DNA from: Candidatus Firestoneibacteriota bacterium
Lineage (GTDB): Bacteria > JACRDZ01
Reading direction: 5' to 3'
Length of the DNA stretch: 7,504 bases
Assembly: GCA_016212735.1 (NCBI GenBank)
Contig: JACRDZ010000054.1
Span: forward strand, 1 to 7,504
Positions 1 to 5,153 of this stretch are shown piece after piece. The notes under the pieces were generated by a model that was not told where the DNA came from, searched no databases, and saw only the letters and a program-made list of their open reading frames with translations. Position 1 is the stretch's first letter; each line of letters begins with the position of its first letter. Made by a program: the position numbers and the translations under genes.

Positions 1-145
1 CCGTTATCAATTTTCGTAACGAGGTCGAGCGAAAAGCTTATAGGCAAGGCCGCAGGAGTAAAACGTACTCTTCAGCAGTACATTTTATTCCGAGAACGAA
101 GCATATAAGCTTTGCAGCCGACCGCAGTAGAAAATTGATAATGGG
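1..145. repeat. Long imperfect palindrome, rod-like hairpin element
   Basis: Nearly the whole stretch folds on itself. The outer arms 1-15 and 130-144 pair over 15 positions, with one G-U wobble (3 with 142) if read as + strand RNA. Inside, 23-27 (GGTCG) pairs with 119-123, 33-42 (AAAGCTTATA) pairs perfectly with 104-113, and 55-69 pairs with 77-91 with one mismatch and one G-U, closing a 7-nt loop at 70-76. The stems are separated by purine-rich internal loops. Base composition is richer in G and C than the AT-rich surroundings. No reading frame and no T-tract follow it, so it is not a simple terminator. It may be a dispersed palindromic repeat (MITE-like or REP-like) or a structured RNA. 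Further flanking sequence to the left is not visible. Confidence 0.7.
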
Positions 146-294
146 ATAGGCTCTTATTGCTAAATAACATTTTTTACTTGAATTAATTTAAAAATATATT
201 TAATATAACCTATTGAGTAAGTAAGCGTTCAGGTGTTAGGTTTCAATAATCAGAAAAATGGTACTGTCAAAAGTAAAATTAAAAGGATGCTTTT
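146..294 (+). promoter_or_regulatory. Leader of the five-frame operon, with weak promoter candidate and RBS
   Basis: This gap before the first operon gene holds a weak sigma70-like candidate: TTGAAT at 178-183, a 17-bp spacer, and TAATAT at 201-206. The match is modest and such AT-rich DNA gives false hits easily. A clear ribosome binding site AAGGA at 283-287 sits 7 nt before the ATG at 295 and supports that start. No gene is seen here. Confidence 0.4.
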
Positions 295-759
295 ATGAAT
301 GAAAGTATTTTTGTAATAGGACATAAAAGTCCGGATACAGACTCAATATGCGCTGCAATATGTTATGCAAGGTTTAAAAAGGCTAAAGGAGAAGCTAACG
401 TTATAGCTGCCCGTGCCGGCAGTATAAATCATCAAACGGAATTTGTTCTTAATTATTTTAATGTCCAGGCTCCTTTGTTTTTATCTGATGTTGTTCCAAA
501 AGTAAATCAGGCTATGACAAAAAAAGTTATTTCATGCAATAAAGAAACTTCTCTAAAAGATTTGATAAAAACAATGGAAGAAAAGAACGTAAGGTTAATA
601 CCTATTCTGGTTAGACTAAGTATTCCATCTTATAAAGTAGCGCAGAATTATGACGGATATCTATCACAGGATAAGTATCTTCTTGATATCCGGGTTAAAA
701 TTCTAAATGCTTATAACAGAGGATTGGTAGTTTTAAATGATGATAAACAATTAATATGA
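295..759 (+). pseudogene. N-terminal fragment of CBS-type family II (Mn) inorganic pyrophosphatase
   Basis: Family II pyrophosphatases hydrolyse cytoplasmic PPi to phosphate using Mn or Co held by DHH-domain residues. Residues 5-25 carry the first family motif, GHKSPDTDS, with metal ligands H10, D14 and D16. Residues 68-105 resemble the first half of a CBS domain (VPKVNQAMTKKVIS, then IPIL), as in the regulated CBS-containing subclass. After about residue 106 the expected sequence is lost; the tail (RGLVVLNDDKQLI, 142-154) weakly resembles the end of a second CBS domain. The central DHH and VDHNE-type motifs and the later SDT aspartate are absent. The frame ends in a TGA overlapping the ATG of the next frame, which carries the matching C-terminal domain. 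The start is supported by AAGGA 7 nt upstream. Together the two frames make 313 aa, against roughly 540 for a CBS-containing enzyme. I read this as a decayed gene. Confidence 0.8.
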
Positions 760-1235
760 AATCACCGACAGCAACACGAATGGATAAACAAATGATGGAG
801 AAACTCAATAAGATTGCTGATTTAGACTTAGACAAATATGCAGACGAGTTACTTAGAGCAGGGACAAACTTATATGGACGTACACCTGAGGAATTGATTT
901 TAAATGACTTTAAAGAATATAAAGAAGGCAAAATATTTTTCGGTGTTGGACAGATGGAAGTTGTTGGTTTATTAGAATTTGAAAAGATAAAAACACAAAT
1001 ACTGGAAAAACTAATAGAAATAAGAAAAAATAAAGGGTATCATTTCATAGGGCTTATGGTAACTGATATTTCAACTACAGGCAGTTTATTCTTATTTGAT
1101 GGAGAACAAAATCTATGCCTATGTATTGGGTATCCTATTATAGAACCTCATATTGCTGAATTAAAAGATATTCTTTCCCGTAAAAAGCAGTTATTGCCTC
1201 ATCTTTTGACGGTTTTTAAAGAAGCTAAACCATAA
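756..1235 (+). pseudogene. C-terminal DHHA2 fragment of family II inorganic pyrophosphatase
   Basis: The 159-aa product begins at the point where intact family II pyrophosphatases read SDTL-x-KSPT: it opens MKSPTATRMDK and continues through the DHHA2 substrate-binding domain. It keeps the family's AGTNL segment (35-39), the GVGQ segment (63-66), the VTD segment (102-104) and the SRKKQ substrate-binding motif (141-145). It has no DHH metal centre, so it cannot be a pyrophosphatase on its own. The ATG overlaps the previous stop as ATGA and there is no Shine-Dalgarno sequence, so any translation would rely on coupling. One extra base at the junction would join both frames with no stop between them, which points to a frameshift plus internal deletion rather than a natural split enzyme. 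The retained C-domain motifs suggest recent decay, or a new use for the domain alone. Confidence 0.8.
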
Positions 1236-1237
1236 AT

Positions 1238-1939
1238 ATGAATAAAATTAAGTCTTTTCTTGAAACTTCATTTTTAGACTGGGATGGCAAAATCTCATCA
1301 GTTATTTTTTTATGCGGCTGTAATTTGCGTTGTATTTATTGTCATAATTATAAACTTGTTTTATATCCGCATGAGTTACAGGATATTTCATGGGATAAAA
1401 TCATAAATTATTTATTATCTCATAGAAAATGGATTGACGGTGTTTGTATAACAGGAGGAGAACCCTGTTTATATAATAACCTGGAAAATCTAATAAGAGA
1501 AATAAAAAATAACAAATTATTGGTTAAGTTAGATACTAATGGATTTTTCCCTGAAATACTAATTAAATTGATAGGTCTGAAATTAATAGATTTTGTTGCA
1601 ATGGATATAAAAGCGCCTTTAGAAAATAAAATATATATGCGTATTACAGGCAAAGAAGATATTGATATTGATAAAATTAAAAAAAGTATAATGATTTTAC
1701 AAAATTCTTCAATAGAATATGAATTTAGAACAACTGTAGTCCCGGACATTGTGGGAAAAGAGGAAGTAAAAAATATCGCAAAAATGTTAGATAAGAACGA
1801 TAAATATGTTTTACAAAATTTTAATCCTATTAATGCACTTTCCGAAGAGCTTCGCAAAGTGAAACCGTATACAAAAGATGAAATGATATTATTTCAAGAA
1901 AACTGTAAAAATTTTGTTAATAATTGTATAATAAGATGA
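1238..1939 (+). CDS. Radical SAM activating protein, NrdG2 type (anaerobic ribonucleotide reductase activase)
   Basis: The 233-aa protein is a short radical SAM enzyme. The 4Fe-4S motif CxxxCxxC is at C28, C32 and C35 (CNLRCIYCHN), and the SAM-binding GGEP is at 73-76. DTNG (99-102), AMDIKAP (121-127) and RTTVVP (164-169) are typical of the family. The opening, FLETSFLDWDGKISSVIFL, matches the NrdG2 branch (TIGR02495), whose members are annotated as activases that install the glycyl radical on class III ribonucleotide reductase; related proteins activate pyruvate formate-lyase-like enzymes. No nrdD or other glycyl-radical enzyme lies in the window, so the substrate is inferred. The gene starts 2 nt after the previous frame with no good Shine-Dalgarno sequence, implying reinitiation, and its TGA overlaps the next ATG. 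It looks intact, and it implies anaerobic metabolism. Confidence 0.85.
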   Translation: MNKIKSFLETSFLDWDGKISSVIFLCGCNLRCIYCHNYKLVLYPHELQDISWDKIINYLLSHRKWIDGVCITGGEPCLYNNLENLIREIKNNKLLVKLDTNGFFPEILIKLIGLKLIDFVAMDIKAPLENKIYMRITGKEDIDIDKIKKSIMILQNSSIEYEFRTTVVPDIVGKEEVKNIAKMLDKNDKYVLQNFNPINALSEELRKVKPYTKDEMILFQENCKNFVNNCIIR

Positions 1940-2355
1940 GTTTAATTATGATAAATAATGATAATAATGCAGAAGAAAAAAATAAAAGCAGCCGTTTAAC
2001 AAAAATAATATTATTATGGTTTGTATTGGTTTTAATTATAGTTCTTGCTTACATATTTAAACTTAACAAAAAAATATTTACATCTATTATAATTCTTTAT
2101 GGACTTGTAACTCCAATATTCACAGGGATAATCGCCACTTTGAGTGTTTGGATTGCGGCTATTCCCTGGATTGGTCCATTATTGATTAAAATAATTTCTT
2201 TACCAATGTACTGGCTGCTTAATGGAATAGCTTCTCTCTGGTCTATAATATTTGTTGCAAAAGGAGAAAGCAAAAAAGCTGTTGATGCGAGAATATTGAC
2301 AATAGTATTTTTTGTCGGGTTTTTACTTGGATATGTGTTAGGTAAGATATTTTAA
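1936..2355 (+). CDS. Small multi-pass membrane protein of unknown function
   Basis: I do not recognise this 139-aa protein. I chose the ATG at 1936 because it overlaps the previous TGA as ATGA; a TTG at 1924 and an ATG at 1948 are alternatives. The first 20 or so residues are polar and charged (NNDNNAEEKNKSSR), so probably cytoplasmic. Hydrophobic segments follow at about 24-41, 48-70, 75-108 (long, perhaps two passes, with several Trp and Pro) and 120-138. One charged stretch, KGESKKAVDAR, at about 109-119, makes a likely cytoplasmic loop. No catalytic motif, signal peptide or transporter signature is visible. It sits between a radical SAM activase and pdxA in a tight operon, and its stop codon overlaps the pdxA ribosome binding site, so it is surely co-expressed. 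Its role cannot be inferred from this. Confidence 0.75.
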   Translation: MSLIMINNDNNAEEKNKSSRLTKIILLWFVLVLIIVLAYIFKLNKKIFTSIIILYGLVTPIFTGIIATLSVWIAAIPWIGPLLIKIISLPMYWLLNGIASLWSIIFVAKGESKKAVDARILTIVFFVGFLLGYVLGKIF

Positions 2356-2360
2356 GGAGG
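2354..2360 (+). promoter_or_regulatory. Strong ribosome binding site of pdxA, fixing a GTG start
   Basis: AAGGAGG lies 8 nt upstream of GTG at 2369 and overlaps the TAA stop of the membrane protein gene (2353-2355). There is no ATG at a suitable distance, so it decides the GTG start. Confidence 0.9.
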
Positions 2361-2368
2361 TCTTATTT

Positions 2369-3370
2369 GTGGATAAACCTATTATTGCAATAACTATGGG
2401 GGATCCTTCAGGAATTGGTCCTGAAATTATTGCTCGTGCTCAATCCTTTTTTTCTAAAGAACAAGACTATAATACAATAGTAATAGGAGATGCTGATGTT
2501 TTAAAACAGCGGATAGATATGTTTAATATTGATGGAAAAGTAAACATAATATCTGCTATTGAAGAAGGTTTATTTACTCCGGGATTTATAAATGTGCTGG
2601 ATTTAAAAAATGTTAATTTATCAAAACTTATAATCGGAACAGTACAGGAAATGTGCGGGAAGGCTTCTGTTGAATATATATATAAGGCAGTAGAATATAT
2701 TAAAGAAAATAAAATACATGCTATGGTTACTGCTCCTATTAATAAAGAAGCTATTAACAAAGCAGGATTTTTTTATGCTGGACATACAGAACTTCTATCA
2801 AGAATTACAGGTACCAAGAAATTTGCCATGATGCTGGCAGGAGAAAAATTGAGAGTAGTTCTTGTAACTACACATTTAGCAGTAAGTAAAGTTGGACAGA
2901 ATATTACAATAAAAAAAATAGAGGAAAAAATAAAACTCACAGATGATTATTTAAAAAAATATTTTGCGATTAAAACCCCAAAGATCGTTATATGCGGGCT
3001 TAATCCTCATATAGGAGAAAACGGACTTTTTGGAAGGGAAGAAATAGAAAAAATAATACCTGCTATAAATAACATGAAAAATAAAAAAATTGATGTATCA
3101 GGCCCATATCCTGCAGATACTTTGTTTTACAAAGCACAGAACGGAATTTATGATGCGGTATTAGTAATGTATCATGATCAGGGACTTATCCCAATAAAAA
3201 TGCTATATATGGATAGCGCAGTAAATATTACTCTAGGATTACCAATTATACGTACTTCAGTAGATCATGGGACAGCATTCGATATAGCAGAAAAAGGCAT
3301 AGCTTCATATACCAGTCTAAAATCTGCTATTAAACTTGCCGCACATATGGTTTTTAATAATATAACGTAA
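2369..3370 (+). CDS. pdxA: 4-hydroxythreonine-4-phosphate dehydrogenase
   Basis: PdxA oxidises 4-phosphohydroxy-L-threonine with NAD to an unstable amino-ketone that PdxJ condenses with deoxyxylulose 5-phosphate to make pyridoxine 5'-phosphate, in the cytoplasm. The 333-aa product has the usual length. It opens with ITMGDPSGIGPEI (8-20) and keeps TAPINKEA (121-128) and the GHTELL substrate motif (138-143). The three metal-binding histidines are H169 (TTHL), H214 (NPHIGENG) and H269 (YHDQG), matching the spacing of the E. coli enzyme, and TSVDHGTAFDIA is at 296-307. It appears intact. The GTG start is set by the Shine-Dalgarno sequence 8 nt upstream. It is the last gene of the + strand operon, and a transposase remnant starts within about 15 bp of its stop. 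A PdxA2-type paralogue acting on another hydroxyacid phosphate cannot be excluded from sequence alone. Confidence 0.95.
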   Translation: MDKPIIAITMGDPSGIGPEIIARAQSFFSKEQDYNTIVIGDADVLKQRIDMFNIDGKVNIISAIEEGLFTPGFINVLDLKNVNLSKLIIGTVQEMCGKASVEYIYKAVEYIKENKIHAMVTAPINKEAINKAGFFYAGHTELLSRITGTKKFAMMLAGEKLRVVLVTTHLAVSKVGQNITIKKIEEKIKLTDDYLKKYFAIKTPKIVICGLNPHIGENGLFGREEIEKIIPAINNMKNKKIDVSGPYPADTLFYKAQNGIYDAVLVMYHDQGLIPIKMLYMDSAVNITLGLPIIRTSVDHGTAFDIAEKGIASYTSLKSAIKLAAHMVFNNIT

Positions 3371-3385
3371 AATAGGATAAGTATA

Positions 3386-3565
3386 TGAACTCACAACAAC
3401 ACTTAGTATTTCTACTTTATTTTCTACACATATCCTTCGTATCAAATCCCTTGCTCTTTCTGCAATTGGACCACTAAGTACTTTATATCTATATTTTGTG
3501 ATCCATGCTATATGCACTTGCAAATTGTATATTGTATGTGTTGCTTTTCTATATTCTATTGTCAT
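3386..3565 (-). pseudogene. Truncated IS200-type (Y1/HUH) transposase fragment
   Basis: About 60 N-terminal codons of an IS200/IS605-family transposase remain: YRKATHTIYNLQVHIAWITK, then KYRYKVLSG, then AERARDLIRRICVENKVEIL. This is the typical opening of TnpA/RAYT-like Y1 proteins. The match stops at VVSS, just before the point where the catalytic HUH motif (usually DHVH) should occur; the downstream catalytic tyrosine is also missing. The open frame runs on into the reverse complement of pdxA, but that part is not transposase. The truncation end is next to the pdxA stop, so either the element was cut by a deletion or its 3' part was lost after insertion. It cannot be active alone. Confidence 0.85.
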
Positions 3566-3585
3566 ACTTCATATTATACTGAAGT
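3566..3585 (-). promoter_or_regulatory. Hairpin abutting the transposase start codon
   Basis: ACTTCA (3566-3571) and TGAAGT (3580-3585) form a perfect 6-bp inverted repeat with an 8-nt loop. On the minus strand its 3' arm is immediately followed by the ATG of the transposase, and no Shine-Dalgarno sequence is seen. In IS200-type elements such a hairpin can be the left-end recognition structure for TnpA or can repress translation of tnpA; which one applies here is inference. Confidence 0.55.
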
Positions 3586-3693
3586 TATCGCCTGAATTTT
3601 TTAGATTTAGCAGAAATATTCAGACTATTAATAATATGGGTATCTTTTGCAATAATTTATGAAATTATTAAAATATTAGTAAAATTTTTCCCG
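3586..3693. other. Short non-coding gap between transposase remnant and serpin
   Basis: AT-rich, with one perfect inverted repeat: AATAATTT (3651-3658) and AAATTATT (3662-3669) around a 3-nt loop, 24 bp past the serpin stop. Its stem is only A-T pairs and no T-run follows on the minus strand, so it is at best a weak terminator or processing stem for the serpin transcript. Nothing else is seen. Confidence 0.4.
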
Positions 3694-4992
3694 TTATTCT
3701 GCTGGATTAATTATACGTCCAAAAAATAAAATAGCTTTTGTTTTTATATCACGTATTAAAAATATAAATGGACGATTAATATTAACTTCGGTTTCTGGTA
3801 TACCCGCCCACGTTACTACTCCTGTAGATGCTGCTGCTTCTGTCCCAGCTTCATTAACCGATATAAATGCCTGATGGACAACATCACTTATACTCAAAGA
3901 CATGGTTCCATCCATACCGGAAAAATTTGCAGCACTAGAAAAAGCAACCGGCATGCCCATTGAAGATAGAGTGTTTTTTAAGCTGACTGATTCAGATTTA
4001 TAAATGAACCTAGGTAATTTGAGTGTTATTTCTCTATTTTCTAAATTATCTATTATTATATCCAATTTTTCAGAATTAAATATATTTTCAAACTCTATAA
4101 ACTTACCTGATTGTGGAAGTAATATTACCATAGAAAGTTCATTACCGTCATATGGCAACTCAACTGCCTGAAAGTTTTCTCCCTCAGTGTAAGCAAATTC
4201 TTCAGCCTGATTCATCATAGAGACCTTTACCTGACTATTATCCAGTAAATAAAATATACTTTCTTGAGTTGATGTTTCATTAAATGTATGAAGCCAAGCT
4301 GCATTAAAATAGACCGCATTTGTAAGCACAAGTCGTGTATCAGGAGTTATAACACCTTCTGGAATTACACTATCAATTCTATTTTCAGTTTTTTCTTTCA
4401 CCCAATTATTTATTGTTATTCTGGAATCCTCTGGAGCATTTTGAAAATCTAACACCTGGAGTCCAGCACCGTAATTAAGAGCGAGTACATCAAGAAAACT
4501 GGTTAAAAAAGAATAACTTTTTTGTCCCCATATAGAATTGGCAATGTTTAATCTAAAACCTTTCCCATCCTGTGCTTTAGCATTTTTCCCCCGTTTTGCA
4601 AATTCCAGATCAAGAAAATTAAAAGCAGGATGTAAACGTTCCTGTGAAAGAGTAAAGTGCATGGTATCTTTTATTTGCAGTTCTGTATCTCCTTTTGCTC
4701 CTGCATAAGTCATTGCTAAAGCAACTGAAATACTATATGGAGAAAAAAATATATTGCTATTTTGATTACATATTGTCTTATAAAATTCTATTGCAAATAT
4801 AGTATTTCCATTAACCAGTTCATTTAATTCTGCAGTTTCAATATTTAGCGAAGTATCCCGCTCTTTATTTGATTGAATTAGGGTTGTTTCATTATTAATA
4901 TTACTATTTTTTTTATTATTTCCACATGCTGAAAAAATTAATGCTATTACAATAATAATATAAAAAACATAATAATGCTTAATATTTTTCAT
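3694..4992 (-). CDS. Lipoprotein-type inhibitory serpin (serine protease inhibitor)
   Basis: The 432-aa protein is a full-length serpin, a suicide inhibitor that traps serine or cysteine proteases after cleavage of its reactive loop. The N-terminus has a hydrophobic segment (about 7-20) ending at a lipobox-like FSAC with C23, then a polar linker rich in Asn and Lys (24-60). This suggests export and lipid anchoring outside the cytoplasmic membrane. The serpin fold follows: NIFFSPYSISVALAMTYAGAKGDT (80-103), LTNAVYFNAAW (223-233), AVELPYDGNELSMVILLP (276-293). The hinge EAGTEAAAST (381-390) matches the inhibitory consensus, with G383, T384 and four small residues at P12-P9. Counting by family spacing puts P1-P1' near G397-I398, in VVTWAGIPETEV. 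The shutter/C-terminal NRPFIFLIRD and FFGRIINP (406-430) are intact. AGGAGG at 5001-5006, 8 nt upstream, supports the start. It lies 161 bp downstream of a same-strand subtilase, a possible target. Confidence 0.93.
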   Translation of the reverse strand: MKNIKHYYVFYIIIVIALIFSACGNNKKNSNINNETTLIQSNKERDTSLNIETAELNELVNGNTIFAIEFYKTICNQNSNIFFSPYSISVALAMTYAGAKGDTELQIKDTMHFTLSQERLHPAFNFLDLEFAKRGKNAKAQDGKGFRLNIANSIWGQKSYSFLTSFLDVLALNYGAGLQVLDFQNAPEDSRITINNWVKEKTENRIDSVIPEGVITPDTRLVLTNAVYFNAAWLHTFNETSTQESIFYLLDNSQVKVSMMNQAEEFAYTEGENFQAVELPYDGNELSMVILLPQSGKFIEFENIFNSEKLDIIIDNLENREITLKLPRFIYKSESVSLKNTLSSMGMPVAFSSAANFSGMDGTMSLSISDVVHQAFISVNEAGTEAAASTGVVTWAGIPETEVNINRPFIFLIRDIKTKAILFFGRIINPAE

Positions 4993-5153
4993 TTCTATGT
5001 CCTCCTATATTTAAATTCAGCCAATAACCAATTACCAATAATTTAAATGATTCAAAGGTCAAGAGATATAACATGTGAACTCTCGAACCCTTGAATCCTT
5101 TATCCCCTCTATATACTTTATATGAAATTTCAGACGTTGGTATTTACTTAAAC
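4993..5153 (-). promoter_or_regulatory. Subtilase-serpin intergenic region with heptamer repeats and stem-loop
   Basis: Apart from the serpin ribosome binding site (5001-5006), this gap has three tandem heptamers, CCAATAA, CCAATTA and CCAATAA, at 5021-5041. They read as ATTGG-type repeats on the coding strand, just upstream of the ribosome binding site, and are flanked by two copies of the palindrome ATTTAAAT. An imperfect stem-loop pairs 5049-5066 with 5081-5097 (perfect over the outer 7 bp). No T-run follows the stem on the minus strand, so I see no strong terminator, and no convincing promoter: the two genes may be co-transcribed. Confidence 0.5.

Noticed and set aside
695..931. Minus-strand open frame over the pyrophosphatase fragments
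   Set aside because: It is antisense to recognisable DHHA2 sequence and has no motif of its own.
295..1235. Natural two-subunit pyrophosphatase encoded by overlapping genes
   Set aside because: The central DHH metal-binding core is absent from both products, so the pair cannot rebuild the active site.
1420..1857. Minus-strand open frame of 145 codons opposite the radical SAM gene
   Set aside because: It is a shadow frame of a clearly assigned gene; Ser/Ile-rich low-information protein without a ribosome binding site of note.
2467..2760. Minus-strand open frame inside pdxA
   Set aside because: Antisense to conserved PdxA sequence; no family resemblance.
5081..5100. Possible tRNA T-arm (GGTTCGA on the minus strand)
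   Set aside because: No acceptor stem, anticodon arm or D-arm can be built around it; it is part of a simple stem-loop.
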